From Candidatus Thioglobus sp. (GTDB taxonomy: Bacteria; Pseudomonadota; Gammaproteobacteria; PS1; Pseudothioglobaceae), in the NCBI GenBank assembly GCA_028345955.1, contig JAOMEO010000013.1, forward strand, positions 1-33,126: 33,126 nucleotides of DNA. Reading direction: 5' to 3'. A program made the position numbers and the translations under genes. Of this stretch, positions 1-9,386 are shown piece by piece (position 1 is the stretch's first letter; the number at the start of each line of letters is the position of its first letter). Below the pieces are notes generated by a model. It searched no databases, had not been told where the DNA came from, and saw nothing but the letters and a program-made list of their open reading frames with translations.

Positions 1-48
1 TTGATCTATATTAGATTCGAGTTTTTTTTGTATTTCTGCTAAAGTCAT
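1..48 (-). CDS. 5' end of a minus-strand gene, clipped by the window edge
   Basis: An ATG on the minus strand at 48 opens a frame that runs without a stop to base 1, giving MTLAEIQKKLESNIDQ (16 residues). A weak purine-rich stretch (AGTGGGG) lies just upstream. The short helix-like N-terminus would suit a small protein such as a BolA-family or monothiol-glutaredoxin protein, but 16 residues cannot decide this and no function is assigned. The gene diverges from rpmE. Confidence 0.4.
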   Translation of the reverse strand, partial: MTLAEIQKKLESNIDQ

Positions 49-149
49 AATTGAACCCCACTTAATAAGAGAAATTTAAGCCCCGAAAATACCTTTGAGC
101 GCGAAGAAAAATAAGATTTGTGGAGTGAAGAGCATGGTGATGACTGGGC

Positions 150-166
150 TACTGACTACTTCAGTA
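150..166 (+). promoter_or_regulatory. Small hairpin in the rpmE leader
   Basis: TACTGA (150-155) and TCAGTA (161-166) form a perfect 6-bp inverted repeat with a 5-base loop, 33 bases before the rpmE start. E. coli bL31 is known to repress its own mRNA through the rpmE leader, so a leader hairpin is plausible here. The repeat is short and A+T-rich and could be chance. There is no obvious Shine-Dalgarno sequence before the ATG. Confidence 0.25.
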
Positions 167-199
167 CTAATACAGAATAAATCACAATAAATTAATAAA

Positions 200-412
200 A
201 TGAAAACAGAAATTCATCCCTCTTACGAAACCATTAAGGTTGTGTGCAGTTGTGGCAATACTTTTGAAACGCGTTCAACTAGCACTAAAGATGAAATACA
301 CATAGATGTATGTTCAAACTGTCACCCTTTTTATACGGGTAAGCAAAAAATTGTAGACACTGCCGGTCGTGTAGAGAAGTTTAAGTCTCGTTACGGCTCA
401 TTCAAAAGATAA
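200..412 (+). CDS. rpmE: 50S ribosomal protein bL31, zinc-binding form
   Basis: The 70-residue product is full length for bL31, a protein of the large ribosomal subunit that contributes to the bridge with the small subunit. It keeps the zinc-type (C+) cysteines C16, C18, C38 and C41, within CSCGN and [12 protein letters not shown], rather than the cysteine-free paralogue made under zinc starvation. The ATG follows an A+T-rich leader without a clear ribosome binding site. The gene stands alone: an intrinsic terminator follows at 434-457 and a clipped divergent gene lies upstream. The call rests on direct recognition of the family sequence. Confidence 0.97.
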   Translation: MKTEIHPSYETIKVVCSCGNTFETRSTSTKDEIHIDVCSNCHPFYTGKQKIVDTAGRVEKFKSRYGSFKR

Positions 413-433
413 ATAATAACTGTTAAGCTTGAC

Positions 434-457
434 AAGCCACATTGTGGCTTTTTTTTT
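434..457 (+). terminator. Rho-independent terminator of rpmE
   Basis: AAGCCAC (434-440) pairs perfectly with GTGGCTT (444-450) around an ATT loop, and the T tract runs through 457. This is a textbook intrinsic terminator 21 bases after the rpmE stop. Confidence 0.9.
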
Positions 458-494
458 GTGCCAGAAGGAAACCTAAAATATACTGCAAAATCAT

Positions 495-500
495 TATAAT
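495..500 (+). promoter_or_regulatory. Candidate -10 box for hemE
   Basis: A perfect TATAAT lies 25 bases before the hemE ATG and downstream of the rpmE terminator, so hemE needs its own promoter. No good -35 box sits at the usual spacing. A GAGAG ribosome binding site (514-518) precedes the ATG. Confidence 0.4.
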
Positions 501-524
501 CACCTTTTCGATTGAGAGATTATT

Positions 525-1571
525 ATGGCATCTGACTACATAAACGCCCTTTTAAAAAAAGAAGTAACACGTACTCCGATTTGGGTTATGCGACAAGCAG
601 GACGATATTTACCAGAATATCGTGAGACTCGAAAAAAAGCTGGTGATTTCTTAAGCTTATGTAAATCCAGTGAATTGGCATGCGAAGTTACACTTCAACC
701 ACTTGAACGTTTTGATTTAGATGCTGCAATTCTTTTCTCAGATATTTTAACCATTCCAGATGCGATGGGGCTTGGTTTGTATTTTGTTGAAGGTGAGGGC
801 CCCAAGTTTTCCAAACCTTTAAACACATTAGATGATATAGATAGATTGTCTAAACCGGATGTTGGTAACGAGCTTGCCTATGTCAGTGAAGCGGTCTCGG
901 TAATCAAAAAGAATCTCAAAGGTAGAGTTCCCCTTATTGGTTTTACTGGAAGTCCATGGACATTAGCGACTTATATGGTAGAGGGTGGTTCCAGCAAGAA
1001 CTTTTCAAAGGTTAAAGGTTTGATGTTTGAAAATCCCAATCATATGCATCAACTTTTAAACGTCCTAGCAGACACGGCCATTGATTATTTAAACAACCAA
1101 ATTGAAGCAGGAGCAGATTCATTAATGATTTTTGATACCTGGGGTGGTCTTCTAAATAAACAGAGTTACGAGGATTTCTCTCTCAGGTATATGTCAAAAA
1201 TTGTCGCAGGAATTCACCGCCATTATGAAGGTAAAACGATTCCGGTTACACTGTTTACAAAAGGGGGTTCTGCCTGGCTTGAGCAGATAGCTTTAAGTGG
1301 CTGTGATGCGATAGGCCTAGACTGGACTATAGAACTAAGAGAAGCTGAAAGAAGGGTTGGATCTCAAGTAGCCTTGCAAGGTAATCTAGATCCATCAGTT
1401 CTCTATGCCACTCCCGAAGTTATTGTCACTGAAGTAAATAGAGTGCTTGATCAATTTAAAGGGAAAACTGGACATGTATTTAATCTTGGTCATGGTATAA
1501 CTCCAGAAACTAATCCTGAAAATATGAAAGTATTGGTAGATGCTGTACATTCTTATAATAAATTTAAATGA
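525..1571 (+). CDS. hemE: Uroporphyrinogen decarboxylase
   Basis: HemE removes four carboxyl groups from uroporphyrinogen III to give coproporphyrinogen III in cytoplasmic heme synthesis. The 348-residue product has the usual family length. The N-terminal signature [11 protein letters not shown] is at 23-33, the substrate-pocket stretch [13 protein letters not shown] follows, then [13 protein letters not shown] in the middle. IGLDWT and the C-terminal [16 protein letters not shown] complete the (beta/alpha)8 barrel. The ATG at 525 is preceded by GAGAG at a good distance. It is isolated between the rpmE terminator and the trpA promoter and is probably monocistronic. Confidence 0.98.
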   Translation: MASDYINALLKKEVTRTPIWVMRQAGRYLPEYRETRKKAGDFLSLCKSSELACEVTLQPLERFDLDAAILFSDILTIPDAMGLGLYFVEGEGPKFSKPLNTLDDIDRLSKPDVGNELAYVSEAVSVIKKNLKGRVPLIGFTGSPWTLATYMVEGGSSKNFSKVKGLMFENPNHMHQLLNVLADTAIDYLNNQIEAGADSLMIFDTWGGLLNKQSYEDFSLRYMSKIVAGIHRHYEGKTIPVTLFTKGGSAWLEQIALSGCDAIGLDWTIELREAERRVGSQVALQGNLDPSVLYATPEVIVTEVNRVLDQFKGKTGHVFNLGHGITPETNPENMKVLVDAVHSYNKFK

Positions 1572-1599
1572 GTCAAACATTCATGGTTAGGACAATAAA

Positions 1600-1627
1600 T
1601 TGTGTTGCAGTACTTCTATGCTAAAAT
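1600..1627 (+). promoter_or_regulatory. Candidate sigma70 promoter for trpA-accD
   Basis: TTGTGT (1600-1605) is followed after 16 bases by TAAAAT (1622-1627). A TGC directly before the -10 makes it an extended -10. It lies 28 bases ahead of the trpA ATG in the 83-bp hemE-trpA gap. Confidence 0.5.
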
Positions 1628-1654
1628 CTGCTTTTCTTTAAGACTAACAAAACT

Positions 1655-2455
1655 ATGTCAATAATCTCAAACATTTTTAATGAACTCGGACAATCTGGGA
1701 AAAAAGCTTTTATCCCGTTTATAACAGCCGGTCATGGAGGTTTAGATAATTCTGAGGCTTTGGTGTTTTCTTTAGCGAACAATGGTGCCGACATAATTGA
1801 GCTAGGTGTGCCTTTTTCTGATCCTATGGCAGATGGACCAGTGATTGCTAAGTCTCATGAACGTGCTGTTGCCGACGGTATTAGTTTGAATGATGTTCTT
1901 GCCATTGTTGAGAGGTTTAGAGAGCACAATCAAGATACTGGTATTGTGTTAATGGGGTATACCAACCCAATTGAAGTTTATGGATATAAAGCCTTTGCAG
2001 AGAGAGCTCAGGAAGCTGGAGTGGATGGAGTCTTGGTGGTGGATATGCCTCCTGAAGAAGCCCATGATCTTAAATCTGAATTAGATGCTGTTGAAATTGA
2101 CTTCATCTTTCTGGTCGCTCCAACAACTACAGATGATCGATTAAAGGACATTTCAAAATTAGCAACTGGTTTCGTATACTTTGTTTCTTTGAAGGGAGTA
2201 ACTGGTGCTGGAAACTTAGATATTGATTCTGTGAACCATCACCTAGCTAGAATGCGAAATCATATTAAACTACCAGTTGGAGTAGGTTTTGGTATCAAAA
2301 ATGCTAAAACAGCTAAACAGGTTAGTGAAAATGCCGATGCAGTTATTGTTGGAAGCACCCTTGTTTCTATTGTTGAGCAATTATCTAGTGATAAGGATAA
2401 AATGATTACTAAGGTTGGTAATCTGGCAAATCAAATCTCAAATGCCATTAATTAA
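1655..2455 (+). CDS. trpA: Tryptophan synthase alpha subunit
   Basis: TrpA cleaves indole-3-glycerol phosphate to indole and glyceraldehyde 3-phosphate, passing indole to TrpB. The 266-residue TIM barrel matches the usual length. The catalytic pair is visible as E49 and D60 in ELGVPFSDPMADGPVI. The phosphate-binding end is GVGFGIKNAKTAKQ followed by ADAVIVGSTLV. trpB is not in the window upstream, where hemE sits instead, so the pathway genes are dispersed here. accD starts 12 bases downstream, so trpA and accD are almost certainly one transcript. This trpA-accD order is common in proteobacteria. Confidence 0.97.
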   Translation: MSIISNIFNELGQSGKKAFIPFITAGHGGLDNSEALVFSLANNGADIIELGVPFSDPMADGPVIAKSHERAVADGISLNDVLAIVERFREHNQDTGIVLMGYTNPIEVYGYKAFAERAQEAGVDGVLVVDMPPEEAHDLKSELDAVEIDFIFLVAPTTTDDRLKDISKLATGFVYFVSLKGVTGAGNLDIDSVNHHLARMRNHIKLPVGVGFGIKNAKTAKQVSENADAVIVGSTLVSIVEQLSSDKDKMITKVGNLANQISNAIN

Positions 2456-2467
2456 TCAAGGTCTACT

Positions 2468-3310
2468 ATGAGCTGGTTAGAGAAAATTTTGCCATCAATT
2501 GGCAAAAACGCTAAAAAAAACATTCCAGAAGGCCTCTGGAGTAAATGTCCTGAGTGCAGTCGTGTGCTCTATCAAGAGGAACTTGAACGTCTTTCTTATG
2601 TCTGTCCAAAGTGTGATCATCATTTAATAATTTCGGCAAGGAGGCGACTTGAAAATTTCCTAGATGTGGAACATCAATTTGAGATTGCGCCAAATATCGA
2701 GTCTGTGGATCCTCTCAAATTTAAAGACCAAAAAAAATATAAAGATCGTTATATTGAAGCTCAAAAAAAAACCAAAGAGAAAGACGCTTTGGTCGTTAAA
2801 AAAGGCTTATTGAGAGGAATGCCGATTGTAGCAGCGGCCTTTGATTTCAATTTCATGGGGGGGTCGATGGGTTCAGTTGTTGGTGAAAAGTTTGTCAGAG
2901 CGACGGATGCAGCAATTGAGAATAGTAATCCTCTTGTTTGTTTTTCTGCGAGTGGAGGAGCTCGAATGCAGGAAGGACTTTTTTCTTTGATGCAAATGTC
3001 TAAAACGTCGCTTGCTGTGAAATTGATGGCTGACAAGAAAATTCCTTTTATTTCTGTTTTGACTGATCCAACGATGGGTGGTGTTTCTGCGAGCCTGGGA
3101 ATGCTGGGAGATATTCAAATTGCAGAACCTAACGCAAGAATTGGTTTTGCTGGCGCTAGAGTTGTCGAGCAAACTGTTCGTGAAGAGTTACCAGAGGGTT
3201 TTCAAAGAAGTGAGTTTTTATTAGAGAAGGGTGCCATAGATATGATTGTTCACCGCTCAGAATTACGAAAAAAAATATTTCAGATATTGTCTGCTTTGAA
3301 CCATAAATAA
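2468..3310 (+). CDS. accD: Acetyl-CoA carboxylase carboxyltransferase subunit beta
   Basis: AccD pairs with AccA to move the carboxyl group from carboxy-biotin to acetyl-CoA, the first committed step of fatty acid synthesis. The 280-residue product begins with the bacterial four-cysteine zinc ribbon: C27, C30, C46 and C49 in CPECSRV and CPKCDHH. The crotonase-fold core follows, with [12 protein letters not shown] and [18 protein letters not shown] forming the oxyanion and CoA-binding regions. It is slightly shorter than the E. coli protein because of a shorter C-terminal tail. It follows trpA at 12 bases with a CAAGG ribosome binding site. No terminator is evident in the 74-bp A+T-rich gap to ispH. 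Confidence 0.97.
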   Translation: MSWLEKILPSIGKNAKKNIPEGLWSKCPECSRVLYQEELERLSYVCPKCDHHLIISARRRLENFLDVEHQFEIAPNIESVDPLKFKDQKKYKDRYIEAQKKTKEKDALVVKKGLLRGMPIVAAAFDFNFMGGSMGSVVGEKFVRATDAAIENSNPLVCFSASGGARMQEGLFSLMQMSKTSLAVKLMADKKIPFISVLTDPTMGGVSASLGMLGDIQIAEPNARIGFAGARVVEQTVREELPEGFQRSEFLLEKGAIDMIVHRSELRKKIFQILSALNHK

Positions 3311-3384
3311 TAAATTAAATTTTTTCATTATTTTCAATTTAAGATATTTAAATAATTCCTTGATAACAATAATTTATAGAAATC

Positions 3385-4323
3385 ATGAAAGTATTTTTGG
3401 CTAATCCAAGAGGATTTTGTGCGGGCGTCGAGCGTGCAATTGAAATAGTTGAGCGCGCTATAGATAAGCACGGTGCACCAATATATGTACGTCATGAAGT
3501 TGTTCACAATCAATTTGTTGTCAACAACCTGAAAGAAAAAGGTGCAGTATTTGTCGATGAAATTAATCAAGTGCCTGAAGGTGGTATTGTGGTTTTTAGT
3601 GCTCATGGCGTCTCTCAAAGAGTTAGAAAAGATGCAAACTCAATTACATCTACTATTTATGATGCAACATGCCCTTTAGTGACAAAAGTACATAAAGAAG
3701 TTACACGGCGACAAAAACAAAATCATCAAGTTATTTTAATTGGTCACGCTAGGCATCCCGAAGTTGAAGGCACTCTAGGTCAGTCAAATGACATCAAAAA
3801 AATTACCCTCGTAGAATCAATTAGTGATGTTGAAACACTTGATTTTCCAACTGATATAAATATTTCTTATACCACACAGACTACCCTATCAGTTGATGAC
3901 ACCAGAGAGATTGTTGAATCATTGCAATCAAAGTTTCCACGGATTCAAGCCCCAAAAAAAAGTGACATTTGTTATGCGACACAAAATCGGCAAGATTCAG
4001 TAAAGGCCATCATTAATAATTCAGATTTGTTGTTAGTGCTTGGTTCAAAAAACTCATCGAACTCAAATAGACTTCGGGAGATAGCAGAAAAAAATAAAAA
4101 ACCAGCATATCTAATTGATGGAGTTAAAGATATTGATCCTGAGTGGCTTAAGGGGCTGAATTCAATAGGTGTAACAGCAGGTGCTTCTGCACCAGAGGTT
4201 TTGGTTCAGGAGGTTGTAAGTTATCTTTTAGATAATGGTGCGGATAAGATAGTAGAGGTAAATGGGGTTAATGAGTCTGTGCATTTTCCAGTACCAAATA
4301 CATTAAGAGAAGAAAGGTTGTGA
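3385..4323 (+). CDS. ispH: 4-hydroxy-3-methylbut-2-enyl diphosphate reductase
   Basis: IspH performs the last step of the MEP isoprenoid pathway, reducing HMBPP to IPP and DMAPP with an iron-sulfur cluster. The 312-residue product keeps the three cluster cysteines: C12 in PRGFCAGVERA, C96 in DATCPLVTKVH and C196 in ICYATQNRQ. It also keeps the proton-relay H124 and E126 in RHPEVEGTLGQ. The C-terminal TAGASAPEVLVQEV motif is present. The start ATG aligns with the family N-terminus. The kinase gene follows 33 bases later on the same strand, with its own strong ribosome binding site. Confidence 0.97.
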   Translation: MKVFLANPRGFCAGVERAIEIVERAIDKHGAPIYVRHEVVHNQFVVNNLKEKGAVFVDEINQVPEGGIVVFSAHGVSQRVRKDANSITSTIYDATCPLVTKVHKEVTRRQKQNHQVILIGHARHPEVEGTLGQSNDIKKITLVESISDVETLDFPTDINISYTTQTTLSVDDTREIVESLQSKFPRIQAPKKSDICYATQNRQDSVKAIINNSDLLLVLGSKNSSNSNRLREIAEKNKKPAYLIDGVKDIDPEWLKGLNSIGVTAGASAPEVLVQEVVSYLLDNGADKIVEVNGVNESVHFPVPNTLREERL

Positions 4324-4356
4324 AGAAAACTGCAATTATTATAGGAGCAAATTTCC

Positions 4357-5352
4357 ATGAAGAAGTATGATATTTATGGCATTGGTGCTGCGATAGTGGA
4401 TATTGAGGTTGTCGTTACCGAACACTTTCTTAGAAAAAACAAAGTAAAGAAAGGCATAATGACTCTGGTTGATGAGCAGCGACAACATCAACTAATAAAT
4501 GCTCTAACTTCTCAAAAAATTCCTGTCAAACGTAATTGTGGTGGTTCCGCTTGCAATAGTATTGTTGCCGCCAGCAGCTTTGGATCAAAGACCTTTTATT
4601 CAGGCAAAGTAGCGAATGATTGGGAGGGAGATTTTTTCGTAAAAGATTTAAGCGCCGCTGGTGTTGATTTTCATAATGTAGCAGCAAGCGACGGCACCAC
4701 GGGGAAGTGCCTTGTTATGATTACCCAAGATGCAGAACGGTCCCTAAACACTTTTTTGGGAGTGAGTATAGATATCTCTTCCCAAGAGGTTGATACGAAA
4801 GCCTTAGAAAACTCAAAGTGGTTATATATGGAAGGCTATCTTGTCACCGATAAAGCAAGGACTGATGTTGCAATTAATGCCATGGCTTACGCTAAACAAA
4901 AAGGTGTAAAAACATCTTTAAGTCTATCGGATCCTCATGTAGTAAAAATCTTTTCAGAGAGCCTTAAAAGTGTTATAGGAGAAGGTATTGACTTACTTTT
5001 TTGTAATACTGATGAGGCTAGAAGGTTTACAGGGACACATACAGTTGATGCGGCTGCCGATGTTCTCAAACAGTATGCAAAAACATTTGTTATTACTCGC
5101 GGTGCTGGAGGCTCTTTAACATATGATGGTCATAAGCTTATTCATACAGCAGGAGTATCAACCAATGCTATAGACACCAATGGAGCAGGAGATATTTTTG
5201 CAGGTTCCTTTTTGTATGCCATTAGTAATGGGCATGATTATGTTTGGGCTGCAAAATTTGCCAATGCTGCAGCTGCCTTAGTGGTAGGTCAGTTTGGCAC
5301 TCGAATTGAGTTAATTGAATACATTAGTCTCAAGCAACAATTTAATATCTAA
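4357..5352 (+). CDS. PfkB-family kinase, probably adenosine kinase-like
   Basis: The 331-residue product is a ribokinase-fold sugar/nucleoside kinase. The first PfkB signature is the glycine-rich NCGGSACNSIVAASSFG near residues 60-76. The second is DTNGAGDIFAGSF, with DTNGAGD at 273-279 and D279 as the expected catalytic base. Such proteins are often annotated as adenosine kinase, which would make AMP and salvage adenosine, for example from S-adenosylhomocysteine turnover. The sequence alone does not fix the substrate, so no symbol is given. A strong AGGAG (4343-4347) precedes the ATG. The stop lies 2 bases from the convergent mfd stop. Confidence 0.85.
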   Translation: MKKYDIYGIGAAIVDIEVVVTEHFLRKNKVKKGIMTLVDEQRQHQLINALTSQKIPVKRNCGGSACNSIVAASSFGSKTFYSGKVANDWEGDFFVKDLSAAGVDFHNVAASDGTTGKCLVMITQDAERSLNTFLGVSIDISSQEVDTKALENSKWLYMEGYLVTDKARTDVAINAMAYAKQKGVKTSLSLSDPHVVKIFSESLKSVIGEGIDLLFCNTDEARRFTGTHTVDAAADVLKQYAKTFVITRGAGGSLTYDGHKLIHTAGVSTNAIDTNGAGDIFAGSFLYAISNGHDYVWAAKFANAAAALVVGQFGTRIELIEYISLKQQFNI

Positions 5353-5354
5353 TC

Positions 5355-8300
5355 TTACTGCAGCTGATTAATTAGATTTTTGACTCTTTCAATTCGAGAG
5401 TTATCTTCGCTCATCGAAACATTAAAGACCAAGGTATTTTGATTTTTTAATTGGTATTTTTGTGGTTGCTTTTGGATCAGATTAATTATTTTTTTTGCTT
5501 CAATAGAGCTTTTTTGATTTAAAGTAATTTCAGCTTTATCATCTGTGATATTTATTTTTTCAATGCCAATCTTTTTGGAAAAAATTCTTAATGAAGTCAA
5601 TGCAAAGAGGTTTTTAGTTGCATCTGGCAACAGACCAAAGCGATCTATCATCTCGATCTTTAAATCTTTTAATTCACTATCATCTTCAGCACTGGCAATT
5701 CTTTTATAGAGTATTAAACGTTCATGAACGTCATCTAGATAGGTTTCAGGAATAATACAAGCAATACCAATATTGATATCGATTTCTTCGATCAATGAAT
5801 CATCAATGTTGAGCTTGGTGTTATTTTTAACTGCCAGAATTGTTCGCTTTAAGAGGTCGTGATAAAGATTGAAGCCAATCTCGGATATCTTGCCACTTTG
5901 GTTTTCTCCTAACAAGTCACCAGCGCCACGTATTTCTAAATCGTGATTAGCCAACATAAAACCGGCACCAAGTTCTTCTAAAGACGCAATCGCATCTAAA
6001 CGCTTTTTAGCTTCAGTGGTTATGGATTGATGTGATTTTATAATGAGATAAGCATATGCTTTATGATGCGAACGACCTACTCGGCCACGAAGTTGGTGAA
6101 GTTGAGCAAGGCCAAAATTTTGTGCATTATTAATAATGATAGTGTTGGCACTTGGGATATCTATTCCTGTTTCAATGATTGTAGTACAAACCAGCAATTG
6201 AAAACGTTGATGGTAAAAATCAGCCATAATTTGTTCCAGTTCTTTATTCGGCATTTGACCGTGTGCGATACGAACCCGCAGATTTGGCATCATTTCACTT
6301 AGTGAAGCTGCCATATTATCAATTGTATCAATGTCGTTATGAAGGACAAAAATTTGCCCACCTCGGTGTAATTCACGCGAACAAGCTTCCTTTATTGTTT
6401 CATCATCCCATTCATCGACAAATGTTTGGATGGCGCTACGTTTAGCGGGAGGTGAAGAAATGATGGAAAGTTCCCTAAGCGAACCAAGCGCCATATTAAG
6501 TGTTCTCGGTATTGGAGTTGCAGTCATTGTCAATATATCACTTTGTCCTCGAAGTTGTTTGAGGGCTTCTTTTTGTTTAACTCCAAAGCGATGCTCTTCA
6601 TCAATAATAATTAATCCTAATTTTTTGTATTTAATTGAACCTTGGATAAGTTTATGGGTTCCTATTACAATATCAATTTTGCCTTCCTGAAGTGCCTCTT
6701 TAATTTGTTTTTGTTCTTTTATACTTTGGAATCTAGAAAGAGATTTGATCAATACAGGATATTTTGCGAAGCGATCAACAAAAGTTTGATAATGCTGACT
6801 GGCTAATAAAGTTGTTGGTACCAACATGACAACTTGTTTACCGGCTTCAACAGCTACGAAAGCAGCTCGCATAGCAATCTCAGTTTTGCCAAAACCTACG
6901 TCTCCACAAACCAAACGGTCCATTGGTTTTTCAGATTGCATGTCGAGTAAAACGTCATCCATCGTTTTAAGTTGATCGGGCGTTTCTTCAAAAGCAAAGC
7001 TGGCAACAAAAGAGCTATAAGAATCGCTAGGCTCAGGGTAAGCGAAACCTTTTTGTGATTCTCTCTTAGCGTATATCTCTAATAACTCTACAGCAACATC
7101 ATAGAGCGCTTCAGCAGCACTTTTCTTTGCTTTTGCCCATAGTCTGCTTCCGAGCTTATGAAGTGGAGCATACTCAATGTTTACACCAGAATAACGAGAA
7201 ATCAAATTAAGAGACGTAATAGGTACCAACAATATTGCACCATTGGCATATTCAAGGGATAAAAAATCTTGTTGATTATCATCAAAGCTACGACTTTTTA
7301 GGCCAAGGTAGCGACCCACTCCATATTGTTCATGAACTATAGGGTCGCCCAATTGAATCTCAATAAGGCTTTTAATAGCTTCATCAAAATCTTTGTGTTT
7401 AGCACGCCTACGTCGCTTTTGCTTAACAACATCTTTGCCAAATAAGTTGTTCTCAGTAATGATTGCCAACTGATCACAAAGAATACCTTCGCTTAAACTG
7501 GCATTGGTAATACAAAGCTTTTCATTTTGTTCAAGAAAGTCAATCCAATTGTCACAATTAACCGCACTTAATTGATAACTTAAAAGGAGGTCAGTGAGTA
7601 CACTCTGCCGTCCTTGAGACTCACAAACAATCAATACTCTACCTTCAAAATTCTCTACAAATTTGCTTAATTTTTTGAGTGGATTTTTTGTTTGAGATTG
7701 AATTTTCAGAGGAGGCAACAATGCTGCAGAAAAATTTAGAGATTCTTTTTTATTGGACTTAGGGGCTTGTGTTTGTATTTTCTTTTTGTCTTGCAATAAT
7801 TTGGAGAGTTCCTCAACACTCAAAAAAACCTTATTGATTGGCAAAGGTAGCCTTTGGAGTGAGTGTTTGCAGTGCTCAAAACGATCTAAGAGTTCATCAC
7901 TGTGAAGTTGAGTTACCTCAATAAAGCCTTTTTGATAAACAATAATTGCTTGTGTGTCTAAGTAGTCAAGTAGGGTATTTGTTTTATTAAAGAAAAGAGG
8001 CAAGTAGAATTCAATGCCACCTGGAAACCTGCCTTCGCTGACCTCATCATAAATGAAGCCATCTGTGTTGCCGAACTCGGTTAGATAATTTTTCTTAAAA
8101 ATTGAGATACTCTCACTATCAGATGCAAATTCTCGTGCAGGCAAAAGGTTAATATGGTTTATAACGTCAATTGACCTCTGTGTTGAAGCTTTAAAGGTTC
8201 GGATTGAATCAATTTCATTGTCAAATAAATCAATTCGAAAAGGACTTTTAGTGCCCATTGGATAAAGATCAATCAAGGCGCCTTTGATATTAAATTCCCC

Positions 8301-8783
8301 TTGCTCCATTACAGTTGATACCCTGCGATATCCAATCTTTAAAAGTTTGTTAACAAAGGGTTCAATTTCAAGTGTTTCACCAGCACTCAGACTGAAACTA
8401 TATTTTTCAATATAATCAATAGGGCATAATCTTTGCGATAAAGATTCTAAAGTCGTGATAACAATTCCAGTCTTAAGAGTAGCAAGTTGTGAAAGTGTTT
8501 CCAGACGTGATGAAACTATATCTGGGTGAGGTGAAAAGTGGTCAAAAGCAAGAACTTCCCAATTAGGGAAGCCTAATATATTTAAAGAAGAATTGTAAAA
8601 ATTCAGTGCCCTTTGAATTTGTACGTAATGTTTAATATCTTTGGCTACATAGAGTACAACTTGTTGTTGAGTTTTAGCAAACTCTATTAATGCTAGTGCC
8701 TCTGAAGAGCCAAAAAGCGAGCCCCAGTAAGATGTTGACCCAGACGAAAACGTTTTGCAGTTTTCAGGATAAAGGATGTTCAT
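5355..8783 (-). CDS. mfd: Transcription-repair coupling factor Mfd
   Basis: Mfd binds RNA polymerase stalled at DNA lesions, pushes it off and recruits UvrA. The 1142-residue protein is full length compared with about 1148 in E. coli. The N-terminal UvrB-like module lies in roughly the first 350 residues. The polymerase-interacting domain begins near 480 with GDPIVHEQYGVGRYLGL. The translocase carries Walker A GDVGFGKT at 627-634, DEEH at 728-731, TATPIPRTLNMAL and QLRGRVGRS. The C-terminal TRCF domain completes it. The ATG overlaps the maf stop in ATGA, so the two are translationally coupled. Its stop is 2 bases from the convergent kinase gene's stop. Confidence 0.97.
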   Translation of the reverse strand: MNILYPENCKTFSSGSTSYWGSLFGSSEALALIEFAKTQQQVVLYVAKDIKHYVQIQRALNFYNSSLNILGFPNWEVLAFDHFSPHPDIVSSRLETLSQLATLKTGIVITTLESLSQRLCPIDYIEKYSFSLSAGETLEIEPFVNKLLKIGYRRVSTVMEQGEFNIKGALIDLYPMGTKSPFRIDLFDNEIDSIRTFKASTQRSIDVINHINLLPAREFASDSESISIFKKNYLTEFGNTDGFIYDEVSEGRFPGGIEFYLPLFFNKTNTLLDYLDTQAIIVYQKGFIEVTQLHSDELLDRFEHCKHSLQRLPLPINKVFLSVEELSKLLQDKKKIQTQAPKSNKKESLNFSAALLPPLKIQSQTKNPLKKLSKFVENFEGRVLIVCESQGRQSVLTDLLLSYQLSAVNCDNWIDFLEQNEKLCITNASLSEGILCDQLAIITENNLFGKDVVKQKRRRRAKHKDFDEAIKSLIEIQLGDPIVHEQYGVGRYLGLKSRSFDDNQQDFLSLEYANGAILLVPITSLNLISRYSGVNIEYAPLHKLGSRLWAKAKKSAAEALYDVAVELLEIYAKRESQKGFAYPEPSDSYSSFVASFAFEETPDQLKTMDDVLLDMQSEKPMDRLVCGDVGFGKTEIAMRAAFVAVEAGKQVVMLVPTTLLASQHYQTFVDRFAKYPVLIKSLSRFQSIKEQKQIKEALQEGKIDIVIGTHKLIQGSIKYKKLGLIIIDEEHRFGVKQKEALKQLRGQSDILTMTATPIPRTLNMALGSLRELSIISSPPAKRSAIQTFVDEWDDETIKEACSRELHRGGQIFVLHNDIDTIDNMAASLSEMMPNLRVRIAHGQMPNKELEQIMADFYHQRFQLLVCTTIIETGIDIPSANTIIINNAQNFGLAQLHQLRGRVGRSHHKAYAYLIIKSHQSITTEAKKRLDAIASLEELGAGFMLANHDLEIRGAGDLLGENQSGKISEIGFNLYHDLLKRTILAVKNNTKLNIDDSLIEEIDINIGIACIIPETYLDDVHERLILYKRIASAEDDSELKDLKIEMIDRFGLLPDATKNLFALTSLRIFSKKIGIEKINITDDKAEITLNQKSSIEAKKIINLIQKQPQKYQLKNQNTLVFNVSMSEDNSRIERVKNLINQLQ

Positions 8784-9370
8784 GAGATATGAACATTTTC
8801 CTTAGCAAGCATTTTGGTTAGTTGAATCGTAGGTAATCCTATTAAGCTGTTTGGATCGTTGCCTTCCACACGATTAAATAGAGCAGCTCCTAGACCTTCA
8901 GATTTAAAACTCCCTGCACAATTAAGAACGTCTTCTTTTTCAAGATAAGACAAAATATGATTATCACTGAGAGACTTGAAAAATACTCTGAAAAACTCCA
9001 CATGATTTTGAAGAATCCCGGTTTCAGTATTAAGCAGAGCAATACTTGTAAGAAATGTCACAGTTCTACCTGAACTTTTTTGTAGTTGTACAAAGGCATT
9101 CTCGTGAGTAAGCGGTTTATTGAGTATTTCATCACCTTCTTCGTTACCACTGTCTGGGGTAGCTACTTGATCAGAAGCGATGATAAGTCCAGAGTGTGTT
9201 TTTGCTACCTCTTTTGCTTTTTCTTCAGCCAAACGATAGACCAAATCATATGGTGTTTCCGCTGTTTTTCGTGTTTCATCAATATTTGGAGAGACAGTGA
9301 TAAAGGAAACGCCAAGCCTCTCTAAAATAGCTTTTCTGAAGGGCGAAGAGGAGGCAAGAATGAGTGACAC
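8780..9370 (-). CDS. Maf-like nucleotide pyrophosphatase, YceF type
   Basis: Maf proteins hydrolyse modified or non-canonical nucleoside triphosphates; the YceF branch prefers 7-methyl-GTP. The 196-residue product fits the family. It shows the opening LILASSSPFRK, the catalytic IASDQVA and CAGSFKSEGLGAALF followed by GLPTIQL, closely resembling E. coli YceF. The start is GTG at 9370, because it aligns with the family N-terminus and no better start is in frame. mfd follows with a 4-base ATGA overlap, placing nucleotide-pool cleaning with transcription-coupled repair. The promoter region is shared with divergent folA and holds a perfect palindrome. Confidence 0.93.
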   Translation of the reverse strand: MSLILASSSPFRKAILERLGVSFITVSPNIDETRKTAETPYDLVYRLAEEKAKEVAKTHSGLIIASDQVATPDSGNEEGDEILNKPLTHENAFVQLQKSSGRTVTFLTSIALLNTETGILQNHVEFFRVFFKSLSDNHILSYLEKEDVLNCAGSFKSEGLGAALFNRVEGNDPNSLIGLPTIQLTKMLAKENVHIS

Positions 9371-9386
9371 TAGAAGTTCAAAAATT

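Noticed and set aside
2511..3172. Three reading frames of 60-99 residues antisense to accD
   Set aside because: accD is unmistakable; the antisense frames have no recognisable motif or ribosome binding site.
5349..5380. Possible shared terminator at the kinase/mfd junction
   Set aside because: Only AATCT/AGATT pairs (5 bp) before a short T run; too weak to call.
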